Shown: positions 40,841 through 50,099, counted from the stretch's first letter. The stretch is 64,000 bases of DNA from G963666895 sp963666895 (GCA_963666895.2 CAXXNS010000002.1:89578-153577), one strand, 5' to 3'. Notes: generated by a model not told the origin, from the sequence alone. Numbers and translations are program-made.

Positions 40841-40872
40841 CCCTGACATGGCCCGCCCCTGACATGGCCCGC
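40841..40872 (+). repeat. Perfect 16-bp tandem duplication over the rsmE start
   Basis: ccctgacatggcccgc occurs at 40841-40856 and 40857-40872. Each copy contains ATG GCC CGC. The first copy encodes only Met-Ala-Arg-Pro-stop; the second carries the true rsmE start. Confidence 0.92.
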
Positions 40873-41604
40873 ACGGACAGCTTTTACCTGCCGCCGGAAT
40901 CCTGGCCAACGCAGGGAACCGCCCTGCTCCAGGGATCCGAGGCCCGGCATATGGTCAAGGTGCTGCGTCTGGGCCCGGGCACCCAGGTGCGCTGCTTTGA
41001 CGGCCAAGGCCGTGACGGCCAGTTCATCATCAGAAAAACATCAAGGGATTTCGCAGAATTAGAACTGGCGTCCCAGTCAGTGGCCCCGCCGCCGGAACAC
41101 GGCCTGACCCTGGCCGTGGGTTGGAGCAAGTCCTCGCGCCGGGGCTGGCTCCTGGAAAAGGCCGTGGAGCTGGACGCGGCCGGGATCCTGTTCTGGCGCG
41201 CCGAACGAGGCCAGGGCCGCCCGCCCGGACAACCCAAGGACACCTGGCAGGACAAGCTCGTGCAGGCAGCCAAGCAGTGCTCGGCCGTGTGGCTGCCCCG
41301 ACTGGCCGTGACCGGCGACGTGCGCGACCTGGCCGCGTTTGCGCCCGGCTATGCGCAATGCTATGTGCTGTGGGAGGAATCGGCTGGTCAGTCCCCGCTT
41401 TTGCGGCCCAAAGACCTGGCCTCCGGCCCCAGCCTGGTGGTGGTGGGTCCCGAGGGGGGCCTGACCTTAAACGAGGTGGACGTCTTGCGCCAAAGCGGCA
41501 TGAAAACAGCCTCCCTGGGAAAACGTATATTACGCTATGAAACCGCAGCGCTCATGACCATGGCCCTGAGCGCGTACGCCCGGAACCTTTCGCCCGAGTC
41601 CTGA
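40864..41604 (+). CDS. rsmE: 16S rRNA (uracil1498-N3)-methyltransferase
   Basis: 246 aa SPOUT methyltransferase. N-terminal PUA-like domain (RHMVKVLRLGPGTQVRCFDGQG), then LAVGWSKSSRRGWLLEKAVELDAAGI, VQAAKQC and the SAM-knot motifs VVVGPEGGLTLNEV and SLGKRILRYETAAL. ATG 40864 is the only start that gives the family N-terminus; an identical ATG 16 bp upstream (in the duplicated unit) is in another frame and opens a 4-codon minicistron. Followed by rarA two bases later. Confidence 0.93.
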   Translation: MARTDSFYLPPESWPTQGTALLQGSEARHMVKVLRLGPGTQVRCFDGQGRDGQFIIRKTSRDFAELELASQSVAPPPEHGLTLAVGWSKSSRRGWLLEKAVELDAAGILFWRAERGQGRPPGQPKDTWQDKLVQAAKQCSAVWLPRLAVTGDVRDLAAFAPGYAQCYVLWEESAGQSPLLRPKDLASGPSLVVVGPEGGLTLNEVDVLRQSGMKTASLGKRILRYETAALMTMALSAYARNLSPES

Positions 41605-41606
41605 CC

Positions 41607-42847
41607 ATGAAATTGACCGTGGCCGAAAACCAGCCCCTGGCCGACCGCATCCGGCCCACAAGCCTGGACGAATTCGTGGGCCAGGAGCACCTGACCGAAC
41701 GCGTCCGGGCCTTTATCAAGTCCAAGCGCATGCCCAGCCTGCTGTTTTTCGGGCCTCCGGGCTGCGGAAAGTCCACCATGTCCATGCTCCTGGCCAAGGA
41801 GGCGGGCAAGGCGCACAAGCGGGTCAGCGCGCCGGAATCGGGCCTAGCCGCGCTGCGAAAGCAGCTCCCGGGCCTGGAAGTGCTCATTCTGGACGAGTTG
41901 CACCGCTTTTCCAAGGCCCAGCAGGACTTTTTCCTGCCTTTGCTGGAGTCCGGCCAGATCGTGCTCATCGCCACCACCACGGAAAACCCGTCCTTTTCCG
42001 TGACCAACCAGCTTCTGTCCCGGCTCCACGTCCCTTCGTTTCCGGCCCTTGTCACGCCCGGAAACTGGTCCAGGTGGGCAAACGCGGCGACGAGGACCTC
42101 CAGGCCGGGCTGTCGGACGAGAGCCTGGAACTGTTGGCGGCCATGGCCTCTGGCGACGCCCGGGCCATGCTCAACCTATTGGAATATGCTGCGGATCTGC
42201 CCGAGGACAAGCGTACGCCCGAAGCCCTGGCCCAGGCCCTGCCCGAGGTGGTCCTGCGCGGAGACAGGGACGGGGACGCGCACTATGAGCTGGCCTCGGC
42301 ACTCATCAAATCCATCCGGGGCTCGGACCCGGACGCGGCCATCTACTACCTGGCCTGCCTCATCGAAGCCGGTGAGGATCCGCGCTTCATCGCCCGGCGG
42401 CTGGTCATCTCGGCCAGCGAGGACATCGGCCTGGGCGACCCGGACGCCCTGCCCCTGGCCGTGGCCTGCCAACAGGCCGTGGAGTTCGTGGGCATGCCCG
42501 AGGGAGCCATTCCCTTGGCGGAAACCGTGGTCTACCTGGCCCTGGCCCCCAAATCCAACGCCACCTACGCGGCCCTGCGCGCTGCCCAGAAAGAGGTCCG
42601 CGAAAACGGCCTCCAGGGCGTTCCCCTGCATTTGCGCAACGCTTCCACGGCCTTGCAGCGGGAATGGGGCTACGGCCGGGGCTACAAATACCCGCACGCC
42701 TTCCCGGGCGCCTGGGTGGAGCAGGACTACCTGCCGCCCGAGCTGGTGGGACGCCGTTTCTACGTGCCCAAAGAGGAAGGCGAGGAGCCCAGGCTGGTGT
42801 CCTGGATCAAGACGCGGCTCAAGAAGACCAAGCCTCCCAAGCCCTAG
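41607..42847 (+). pseudogene. rarA: Replication-associated recombination protein A (RarA/MgsA), frame broken by two 1-bp insertions
   Basis: AAA+ clamp-loader-like ATPase acting at stalled forks. Part 1 (41607 to about 42030) has RPTSLDEFVGQEHL, Walker A FGPPGCGKST and Walker B LDELHRFSKAQQDF, sensor ATTTENPSF. Part 2 (about 42065-42847, another frame) has LLAAMASGDARAMLNLLE, RFIARRLVISASEDIGLGDP and GYGRGYKYPHAFP. Dropping one C at 42032-42034 and one A at 42062-42064 restores RLHVLRFRPLSRPE-LVQVGKRG and an uninterrupted 412-aa protein of normal length. Both are homopolymer overcalls, so the gene is probably intact in the organism. Confidence 0.88.
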
Positions 42848-42856
42848 GATTTCCAA

Positions 42857-44129
42857 TCACTTGGCGTACAGCTTGCGCCACTCGTCCAGGAACAGGATGG
42901 ACGCGTCCAGGTCGGACAGCGCGCCCTGTTGCTGGCGCACGGCCCAAACCAGGTCCTTGAAGCTCACGTCCCTGGGCAGGCCGAGTCGTCCCAGGAGCTG
43001 ATCCAGGTCTTTGGACAGTTCCGGGGGCAGGTCCTCGGGCAGGCCGAAGCCCGCGGTCCGCTCCTGGGGCCAGCCAGGGAACCGCTGGGCCGTGAAGTCC
43101 AGGAGCGCGTCCATGCGCCGGGCATAGGTGTGCTCGGCCAGCACCCGGGTCCGGGCGTTTTGGCATAATGCCTGACGCTCGTCCGGGTGGGCCAGGTAGT
43201 GGGCGATCTTTTCCTTGAGTTCCTCAAGGGTTGTAAACGTGGCCAACTCCTCGGGCCCGAACAGTTCGGGCAGCAGGGAGCGCTGGTCCACGATCTGGAA
43301 TGCGCCGCAGGCGGCCCACCTCGAAGGTGCGCGGGTTCACGAAGTCCCCCGTCCGACACCAGCTTGTCGATGTCGATGCTGGAATGGAGATTGAGGTTGA
43401 TCTTGGAGGCGTTGAAAATCTTGACGCACTCCTGACTGGTGACGCGGCGGCCGCCCTGCTGCACGTAAGGCGCCAGGGTATGGTCGCCGTCCCATTCCGT
43501 GCCCCAAATTTTGAGATCGAAATCAATGAGTTGTCTGAAGGCCAGCCGCCGGTTGGGATACCCTGCCCCCATGAAGGACACGTCAGAGCCGAACTTGTGC
43601 TGGTCGTTGGACGTCAACTCCAGGGGGGCGTGGAAATCGGGCTGCGCGGCCAGGGGCAGGTAGAGCGCGTTTTCCTGGCCCGCCTCGGCCAGCCTTGTCA
43701 GCAGAGGCTCCTTCTGGATGACCGCGAACACGTCGTAATGGGGCGCGAAGCTTTGCCAGTACGGAAAGAGCCGGAAATCCTCCACAAACCACATGGCCGT
43801 GCGCACATTGTCCTTGCGCAGCCGCTTGAGCGAGGCAATGGACAAGGGCGCCTGGGCCTGGGCCAGGACCAGGTCGGGCTCGAATGTGTCCACCTTGGCC
43901 AGCACGGCCTTGTGAAACCAGGTTCAAGAAGCTCTGCTGCAAGTGCTCCAACCGGTCGCTGGTGACGCGCAGATCGTTCCAGGGCCCGGTAGCCCGAATA
44001 AAAGGACGGCGCCTCGAACACCTCCACCAGATGGCCCAGTTCGGACAGCCCCTGGACGCAAAAACGGCCAATGGGCAACGACCCGCCGTATAACGGCAAT
44101 ATAACTAAAATTCTCAATTGGTTACGCAT
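42857..44129 (-). pseudogene. CgeB-like glycosyltransferase (DUF3880 type), frame broken by four 1-bp insertions
   Basis: Reconstructed 422-aa cytosolic glycosyltransferase: N-terminal RILVILPLYGGSLPIGRFC, then WFVEDFRLFPYW, SFMGAGYPNRRLAF, KIWGTEWDGD, KINLNLHSS and a C-terminal VNPRTFEVAACGAFQIVDQR, typical of CgeB/DUF3880 proteins. Frame breaks lie at 43976, 43908-43909, 43346-43350 and 43315-43317; removing one base at each gives one open frame with length divisible by three. Probably sequence errors. Located beside a GT9 glycosyltransferase; flagellin or surface-glycan modification is plausible but unproven. Confidence 0.85.
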
Positions 44130-44132
44130 GGC

Positions 44133-44161
44133 TCTAGACTTTCTCTAGACATCGTCTAGAC
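44133..44161 (-). repeat. Three TCTAGAC repeats at 11-bp spacing upstream of the CgeB-like gene
   Basis: TCTAGAC at 44133-44139, 44144-44150 and 44155-44161. The 11-bp period places them on the same helix face. They begin 4 bp before the ATG, covering the ribosome binding region. Candidate binding sites for a regulator. Confidence 0.6.
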
Positions 44162-44188
44162 TTTTGTGAACATTTGTCCAACCTGTTG

Positions 44189-45445
44189 TCAATCAAGGAC
44201 ATTCCTTGACACGCCTTGTCCGTGTTGTTCAGCCATCCAATACCTAGGTTGATAGAGCCTCAAGGCCTCCTGGGGCTCGGCAGGAAGATCCTTTTGCCCC
44301 ACCCCGAGGTGGGTGGACAGGAAGGTCCGGAAGTCCCGGCGGAGCGCGGCGTCCGCGTCCTCCCCTGCCAAAGGCCGGTACGTGACCCCCAAGTCGTCGA
44401 ATTGGGACTCCATGACCATCAAACCAGGGGGAACGTGCTCGGTTTTGCCCGTATGCACATAGCGAATCAGCTCCGGACCCTCAAAAGGAGCCCGGCAGCG
44501 CACCTCGAACGGGCAGGGTCGGGTCTCCAAACAGGGCAGGCACTGGTCCACGGCCTGGTACACCACGTGCCCCGCACCGTAGGGTCCGGTCTCAAAGCAC
44601 CAGGCCGAGGACAGGAACACGGCCCGCACAGGCACACCCAAATGGCAGGCCAAGTGCATGGTGCCGGTGTCCGGGGTCAGGACCGCGTCCAGGCCGGTCA
44701 ATGCCTGCATCAGCCCGCTCCAGTCCGTGGTTCCGGCCAGGTTGCGGGCCTTGTCCGCCAGCTTGGGTCCCAGTTCGCGGAGCACGGCCCGGCCCAGGTC
44801 GGCCTCGGCCTTGCTGCCCAGGAGCAGTATCTCGCCCTGCCCCGTGGTCTCCCACAAGGCTTTTACCAGCGCGGCCAGCGGCTTGGGCGGCAGGGAACGC
44901 CGGGATTCGCGCCCGGCCAGGACCACGCCCACCCCCTTGCCCCCGGGCTCGGCAGCCGGGTTGACCTGGTCCGGAGTCAGGGGATCAGGGGCGTATCCGG
45001 CCCAGAAATCCACCAGATTGACGCCCAGACGCCGCCTGGACGACCAGCGCATGGCCATATCCGCCCAGATGGGCTTGTGTTCCTGGCCGTTTCCATAGGA
45101 ATACCCGCGCACCTGTTCCGGGTCGAACAGGCCGGCCAAGCGGAAGTTGAGGCCTGAGAAATTAAGGTTGTAGACCGCGTCGAACCCGGCCGTCTGGAGC
45201 TTCTGGAACGCGCTCCGGTTCTCCGTGAGCACCCGTCTGGCCGCTTCCTTGGGGTCCAGGCTTCCGGCATGGGCCTGAATAGGATGAAGAATCGTGTCCG
45301 GATAAACCAGTTGGGCCAGTGCGGCCAGGGAATGGTCCAGGCACAGGTGGACCTCGTGGCTCTGGGCGGCCAGGGTGGCCATCAGCCGCTTGGTCTGGAC
45401 CAGATCCCCGAACCGGGCCAGCTGCGCCACCAGGACCCGGCTCAT
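44189..45445 (-). CDS. Glycosyltransferase family 9 (heptosyltransferase-like)
   Basis: 418 aa. N-terminal VLVAQLARFGDLVQTKRLM is the GT9/heptosyltransferase opening; VYNLNFSG, GVVLAGRESRRSLPPK, EILLLGSKAEAD and DAVLTPDTGTMHLACHLGVPVRAVFLSSA (donor-site motif) follow. A cluster of cysteines (QCLPCLETRPCPFEVRC) resembles the CxxC block of some lipopolysaccharide transferases. ATG 45445 chosen; the frame is open upstream but loses homology. It lies upstream of the CgeB-like gene on the same strand. Acts on LPS core or protein glycans; the acceptor is unknown. Confidence 0.85.
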   Translation of the reverse strand: MSRVLVAQLARFGDLVQTKRLMATLAAQSHEVHLCLDHSLAALAQLVYPDTILHPIQAHAGSLDPKEAARRVLTENRSAFQKLQTAGFDAVYNLNFSGLNFRLAGLFDPEQVRGYSYGNGQEHKPIWADMAMRWSSRRRLGVNLVDFWAGYAPDPLTPDQVNPAAEPGGKGVGVVLAGRESRRSLPPKPLAALVKALWETTGQGEILLLGSKAEADLGRAVLRELGPKLADKARNLAGTTDWSGLMQALTGLDAVLTPDTGTMHLACHLGVPVRAVFLSSAWCFETGPYGAGHVVYQAVDQCLPCLETRPCPFEVRCRAPFEGPELIRYVHTGKTEHVPPGLMVMESQFDDLGVTYRPLAGEDADAALRRDFRTFLSTHLGVGQKDLPAEPQEALRLYQPRYWMAEQHGQGVSRNVLD

Positions 45446-45624
45446 GCGGCCACCGCCAACACATTGTGGCTCATGGGCGCAAGGACTCGGGGCCGGTTCA
45501 ACAGGGTCATGCGATTCTCCGCCTGTTTGGGGATTCTTCCGTGTGGTATCCCAGGACCCGCCGGGGTGGCAAGGCGGTCCGGGGGTTGTATTCGCATCTC
45601 GGGCAGAGTATATTTCCAAATTCC

Positions 45625-46302
45625 ATGCGATACTATCCTATTTTCGTGGACCTGAGCGGCAAGCATTGCCTGGTGGTGGGCGCGGGGGCCGTGGGCTCCC
45701 GCAAGCTGGCCACCCTGCTGGAGTGCGGTCCGGCCTCCGTAACCGTGGTCGATCCCGCGCCGCCCGGCCCGGGCGTGGCCGCCCTATGCACCAGCCCGGT
45801 GTTCCACTACGAGCAGCGGCCGTTCCGCGACAAGGACCTGGACGGCAAGTGGCTGGTCATCGCCTCGACCGCGGACGAGGATCTCAACCGGCGTATTGGC
45901 GAGGAGTGCCGCCACCTGGGCATCTTGAGCAACGTGGTGGACCAGCCCGAGGCCTCGAGCTTCGTGGTCCCGGCCACCCTGACCCGGGGCGACCTGGTCC
46001 TGGCCGTGTCCACCTCGGGCACCAGCCCGGCCCTGGCCCGGACGGTACGCAGCAATCTGGAAAAGCTTTTCGGCAACGAATACACCATGTTTCTGGCCGT
46101 CATGGGCCGCCTCAGGCCCCATGTCCTGAACATGGGCAAGCCCACCACGGACAACACGGCCCTGTTCCGCGACCTGGTGGCCTCGCCGCTCATGGACCAT
46201 CTGGCCCACGGCGACGCCGAGGCCGCGGCCCAGACCCTGCGCGACATACTGCCGGACGATCTCCATCCCCTGATCCCGGAGCTGCTCCATGAACTCCCTT
46301 GA
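45625..46302 (+). CDS. Precorrin-2 dehydrogenase / sirohydrochlorin synthase (Met8/CysG-N type)
   Basis: 225 aa. NAD-dependent oxidation of precorrin-2 to sirohydrochlorin, possibly with ferrochelatase activity. N-terminal YYPIFVDLSGKHCLVVGAGAVGSRKL is the Met8/CysG Rossmann start; ASTADEDLNRRI, NVVDQPEASSFVVPAT and VSTSGTSPALART (active-site region) are intact. ATG 45625 has no good binding site but starts the conserved region. First of three overlapping genes with the CcsA/HemX protein and hemA, forming a tetrapyrrole operon. Confidence 0.92.
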   Translation: MRYYPIFVDLSGKHCLVVGAGAVGSRKLATLLECGPASVTVVDPAPPGPGVAALCTSPVFHYEQRPFRDKDLDGKWLVIASTADEDLNRRIGEECRHLGILSNVVDQPEASSFVVPATLTRGDLVLAVSTSGTSPALARTVRSNLEKLFGNEYTMFLAVMGRLRPHVLNMGKPTTDNTALFRDLVASPLMDHLAHGDAEAAAQTLRDILPDDLHPLIPELLHELP

Positions 46303-47101
46303 ATACCTCCGCCTGGCCGTCATTGCCTGCTATCTGGCCGGAACCCTGAGTATTCTTATCGGGGTCGTAGCGGCCAACAACGGGCTGAAGCGGTTCGCCT
46401 CGTACCTGGCCCTGGCCGCGTTCGCCCTGCACAGCCTGGACCTGGGCTCCATCCTGGTGGACCAGGGCAAGATGGCCCTGCTCACCAGCGGCTTCTACTT
46501 CAGCTTCCTGGCCTGGACCCTGCTGACCATCTACCTGGTGGTCTGGTGGCGGCTCAAGTCCGGCTTTCTGGCCCTGACCGCCCTGCCCCTGGCCCTGATC
46601 CTGTTCCTGGCCTCCCTGGCCGTGGGCGGGCTCAAGGTGACCATCCCGCCGTCTCTGACCGGGTTGTTCTTCAGCCTGCACATCGCCTCCCTGGCCGTGT
46701 CCCTGGCCCTCATGGCCCTGGCCTTCGGAGCCGGAATCGCCTTCCTGCGCATCAACCGCAAGCTCAAGACCAAGGCCGCCCTGGCGGACATGAACAACCT
46801 GCCGTCACTGGATATTTTCGACCGCATCAACCACTGGACCGTGCTCACGGGCTTCCTGCTCTTCACCCTGGGGCTGACCGCCTCGTTCGCCTGGTACTGG
46901 GTGGTGCCGGACAAGGTGTTCAAGGTGGACATCATGAACCTGTCCTCCCTGGGGGTCTGGATCCTGTTCGCCCTGCTCTTCCACCAGCGCCTGGCCCTGG
47001 GCTGGAAAGGCCGCAAGCCGGCCATCTTCGCGGTGGTAGTATTCGCGGCCATGGTCATCACCCTGCTCCACCACACCATCACCTTTGAACGGCTGCAATG
47101 A
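46289..47101 (+). CDS. CcsA/HemX-like integral membrane protein
   Basis: 270 aa with about eight transmembrane helices, in the cytochrome c assembly (CcsA/ResC/HemX) family. Conserved features: LHIASLAVSLALMALAFGAG with a helix His, TGFLLFTLGLTASFAWYW and the C-terminal HHTITFE. The WWD-type motif of CcmC/CcmF proteins is weak here, favouring HemX, an assembly or regulatory partner of glutamyl-tRNA reductase, which is next in the operon. Overlaps both neighbours by a few bases, so expression is coupled. Confidence 0.85.
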   Translation: MNSLEYLRLAVIACYLAGTLSILIGVVAANNGLKRFASYLALAAFALHSLDLGSILVDQGKMALLTSGFYFSFLAWTLLTIYLVVWWRLKSGFLALTALPLALILFLASLAVGGLKVTIPPSLTGLFFSLHIASLAVSLALMALAFGAGIAFLRINRKLKTKAALADMNNLPSLDIFDRINHWTVLTGFLLFTLGLTASFAWYWVVPDKVFKVDIMNLSSLGVWILFALLFHQRLALGWKGRKPAIFAVVVFAAMVITLLHHTITFERLQ

Positions 47102-48438
47102 ACAAGAGCATCTATCTGGTTGGACTCAACCACCGCACCGCGGCCGTGGAAATCAGGGAGCAGTACGCCCTGACCAGCACGGAAAATTTCGAGCAGGGGC
47201 TGCTGGACGCCTGCCCGGTCCGGGAGTGCATGGCCCTGTCCACGTGCAACCGCGTGGAGATCCTGTGTGTGGCTGATCCTGTTCATGACACAGAGTCCAC
47301 GTTGGAATCCATAGTCGACTATTGGGCCACGGCCTGCCAGGGCCAGGCCTCGGCGCTCTTCCCCCACGTGTACCAGTACAAGGACCTGGAGGCCGTGAAC
47401 CACTTGTTCACCGTGGCCGCCAGCCTGGACTCCCTGGTCATGGGCGAGCCGCAGATCCTGGGCCAGCTCAAGGACGCCTACCGCGCAGCCGTGGACAAGG
47501 GCACGGCCAGGACCGTGGTCAACCGGCTGCTGCACAAGTCCTTTTCCGTGGCCAAGCGGGTGCGCACCGAGACCGCGGTGGCCTCCTCGGCCGTGTCCAT
47601 CTCCTTTGCGGCCGTGCAACTGGCCCGCAAGATCTTCGGCGACCTGACCGGACGCGCGGCCATGCTCATCGGCGCGGGCGAGATGGCCGAACTGGCCGCC
47701 ACCCACTTGAAGACCAGCGGCGTGACCGAACTGTACATCGCCAACCGCACCTTCAGCCGGGCCAAGGAACTGGCCGATTCCCTGGGCGGACAACCCGTGG
47801 AATTCCAGAACCTTACCAAGGTGCTGCCCCAGGCGGACATCGTCATCTCCTCCACGGGTTCGCCCACGGCCATTCTCAAGGCCAGGGACGTGCGCCAGGT
47901 GCTCAAGCAGCGCAAGCACCGGTCCATGTTCTTCATAGACATCGCCGTGCCCCGGGACATCGACCCGGACGTGAACCAGCTGGACAACGTCTATCTGTAC
48001 GACATCGACGACTTGAAAGAGGTGGTGGAGGAAAACATGGCCTCCCGCCGGGCCGAGGCCCTCAAGGCCCAGGCCGTTGTCCAGGAGGAAACCGCCACCT
48101 TCGCCACTTGGCTCGAATCCCTGGCCCTGCAGCCGACCATTGTGGAGCTCATGGACCGGGGCCGGGACGTGGCTGAGCGCGAGCTGGCCAAGACCCTGAA
48201 GCGCATCGGGCCTGTTGGGCAGGGAACCGTTGAAGCACTTGAGACCCTGGTCAACTCCATAGCCAAGAAAGTATTGCACGAGCCCATCTGTTTTCTCAAG
48301 CGGGACACCCGCATGCAGGGCGATGTGGAGCAGACCCTGGCCCAGGTCAGGCGCATGTTCCGGCTGGACGAGCCCGTGGACCCGAGCATGGAGAACGGTG
48401 AAGAAAACGGATGTCGCCTGGATGAAGACGAGGAATAG
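47098..48438 (+). CDS. hemA: Glutamyl-tRNA reductase
   Basis: 446 aa, NADPH-dependent first committed enzyme of C5 tetrapyrrole synthesis. GLNHRTAAVEIREQYAL at the N-terminus, catalytic Cys50 in LSTCNRVE, SLVMGEPQILGQLKDAY, the NADPH domain AAMLIGAGEMAELAA and a C-terminal dimerisation helix. ATG at 47098 overlaps the HemX-like stop. It feeds siroheme, heme and cobalamin, which fits the surrounding gene set. Confidence 0.96.
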   Translation: MNKSIYLVGLNHRTAAVEIREQYALTSTENFEQGLLDACPVRECMALSTCNRVEILCVADPVHDTESTLESIVDYWATACQGQASALFPHVYQYKDLEAVNHLFTVAASLDSLVMGEPQILGQLKDAYRAAVDKGTARTVVNRLLHKSFSVAKRVRTETAVASSAVSISFAAVQLARKIFGDLTGRAAMLIGAGEMAELAATHLKTSGVTELYIANRTFSRAKELADSLGGQPVEFQNLTKVLPQADIVISSTGSPTAILKARDVRQVLKQRKHRSMFFIDIAVPRDIDPDVNQLDNVYLYDIDDLKEVVEENMASRRAEALKAQAVVQEETATFATWLESLALQPTIVELMDRGRDVAERELAKTLKRIGPVGQGTVEALETLVNSIAKKVLHEPICFLKRDTRMQGDVEQTLAQVRRMFRLDEPVDPSMENGEENGCRLDEDEE

Positions 48439-48440
48439 AC

Positions 48441-48788
48441 ATGCGCGCCTATCTTATTGAAGACCTGACCGACGACAACGGCAAGAAAATCGCCGAGGCC
48501 CTGGAAGCCAAGGGATACGAGCAGCCTTTGGACGGCCTGTTCTGGCTGCCCGTGCCCCAGGACATGCTCAGCGACATCCAACGCGAGCATTGGGACGAGT
48601 GCGGCCCCTACGTCATGGGCCTGGAGATCATGGACATGCCCGAGGGCTGCGCCCTGAAGCTCGAACTCCTGGCCCGGGCCAAGGGGCGGCTGCGCTGCTC
48701 CTGCGTGGCCTACGCCGAGCCCGAGCAACGCAACAACATCATTGATTTTCTGGACGAATTTATTCGGGAACTGGACATTCCCGTCTGA
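48441..48788 (+). CDS. Conserved hypothetical protein after hemA
   Basis: 115 aa, no family recognised. Mixed alpha/beta, acidic, with KKIAEALEAKGYEQPLDGLFWLPVP, three cysteines and C-terminal RNNIIDFLDEFIRELDIPV. No signal or membrane helix. Starts 2 bp after hemA in the same direction with GACGAGGAA upstream, so cotranscribed. The short gap and coding-like composition make it real. The stop is followed one base later by a copy of the dispersed repeat. Confidence 0.78.
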   Translation: MRAYLIEDLTDDNGKKIAEALEAKGYEQPLDGLFWLPVPQDMLSDIQREHWDECGPYVMGLEIMDMPEGCALKLELLARAKGRLRCSCVAYAEPEQRNNIIDFLDEFIRELDIPV

Positions 48789-48789
48789 C

Positions 48790-48912
48790 AGGCCGTTGAA
48801 AAATCCGCGATGGCTTCGTTACTGCGAAAAACTCAAATCCTCGCGTACCGCAAAAGTACGCGTCGGCCTTGAATTTTTCTTGTGCCTTGCCCTCCCGTTA
48901 TTTGAACGGCCT
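48790..48912 (+). repeat. Dispersed ~122-bp repeat with terminal inverted repeats, copy 2
   Basis: Ends AGGCCGTT and AACGGCCT are inverted repeats. It is the same family as 2970-3091 (opposite strand). Shared blocks include CTCAAATCCTCGC and GTACGCGTCGGCCTTGAA. It begins one base after the preceding stop codon and has no reading frame. Confidence 0.87.
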
Positions 48913-48954
48913 GTGATAGACGTCTCATTAACAATGTGAACCCAGGAATTGTTA

Positions 48955-49971
48955 ATGCCGACTCTTCAGGATCTGCCCCTGCACGGAGCCCAGCTCTGCC
49001 TGGACGTGGAGCGGTTCGCGGCCCGGGTTCTGGACCAGGACTTCTGCGACCTGTCCCTGGTGGTGGGCTGCTCCGGCGGGGCCGACTCCACCGCTCTGCT
49101 CCTGCTCCTGGTCGCCCTGGCCGGACGCAACCGGCTGAAGCTTACGGCCGTGCATCTGAACCATTGCCTGCGCGAAGAGGCGGACCAGGACCAGGCATTC
49201 GTGGCCGATCTGTGCGCCGGTCTGCGCATACGCCTGGTCACGGAGCGCGCTGACGTGGCCTCCCTGGCCCTGGGCACGGGCGTCGGCGTGGAAGAGGCCG
49301 GGCGCGCTGCACGCTACGAACTGCTGGAGCGGGTACGGACCGAGCACGGCGCGGACCTGATCTGCACGGCCCACCAACTGGACGACCTGGCCGAGGACCA
49401 GTTGCTCCGGCTGCTGCGCGGCACGGGCTGGCCCGGCCTGTCCGGCATGGTGGCCCACGACCCGAACCGACACCTGCTGCGGCCCCTGCTCCTGACGCCC
49501 AAGGCCGACCTGGTCACCTTGCTCCGCAGCCTGGGCCAGACCTGGCGCGAGGACGAATCCAACCAGGACGTGTCCCTGCTGCGCAACCGCGTACGCCACG
49601 AAATCCTGCCCCTGTTTTTGCGCGACAACCCGGCCTATCTCAAGGCAGCGGCCAGGCTGTGGGACATGGGCCGGGCCGACGAGGAACACTGGGCCGAGCT
49701 GGCCGCGGACTTCCTGGTCCACGAGGCTGAAGACGACAGCCTGTGCCTGCCCCTGCCCGCCACCAGGGAACATTCCCGGGCCGAGCGGCTGCGGCTGTAC
49801 AAGGAGGCCGTGGAGCGGTTGGGCCCGGGCCAGGCCCTGGCCGAGAATCTGTTCCAACTGGACCGGCTGGTCATGGACAAGAAGACCGGATCCGTCATCC
49901 AGTTCCCGGGCGACAAGCAGGCCGTGCTGGAATCGGACGCGGTCCGCTTTTCCCTGTTCGAGCGAACCTGA
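48955..49971 (+). CDS. tilS: tRNA(Ile)-lysidine synthase
   Basis: 338 aa. Modifies C34 of the tRNA-Ile CAU anticodon to lysidine. N-terminal PP-loop GCSGGADSTALLL (SGGADS at 40-45), HLNHCLREEADQDQAFV, CTAHQLDDLAEDQLLRLLRGTG and the RNRVRHEILP motif are diagnostic. ATG 48955 with AGGA eight bases ahead is preferred over a TTG two codons upstream. Normal length for the short TilS type. Stands alone after the repeat. Confidence 0.93.
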   Translation: MPTLQDLPLHGAQLCLDVERFAARVLDQDFCDLSLVVGCSGGADSTALLLLLVALAGRNRLKLTAVHLNHCLREEADQDQAFVADLCAGLRIRLVTERADVASLALGTGVGVEEAGRAARYELLERVRTEHGADLICTAHQLDDLAEDQLLRLLRGTGWPGLSGMVAHDPNRHLLRPLLLTPKADLVTLLRSLGQTWREDESNQDVSLLRNRVRHEILPLFLRDNPAYLKAAARLWDMGRADEEHWAELAADFLVHEAEDDSLCLPLPATREHSRAERLRLYKEAVERLGPGQALAENLFQLDRLVMDKKTGSVIQFPGDKQAVLESDAVRFSLFERT

Positions 49972-50031
49972 TCGCAAACACAGACTTCGGTCCGCAAGTG
50001 CCCTGGCCGCCTTGCCAACAGGCCAGAAGCA

Positions 50032-50060
50032 TTGACACGCCACCCCCCTCGGGCTATTGA
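50032..50060 (+). promoter_or_regulatory. Candidate sigma70 promoter of adk
   Basis: TTGACA at 50032-50037, 17-bp spacer, TATTGA at 50055-50060. The -35 and spacing are ideal, the -10 only partial. It lies 40 bp before the adk start. Confidence 0.5.
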
Positions 50061-50099
50061 GCTTGTTCCGGATTGCACAAACCCTTTAGGAGGAGAAGC

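Noticed and set aside
42020..42075. Programmed ribosomal frameshifting in rarA
   Set aside because: Two separate one-base insertions 30 bp apart are needed, there is no slippery heptamer, and similar homopolymer insertions occur in four other genes nearby.
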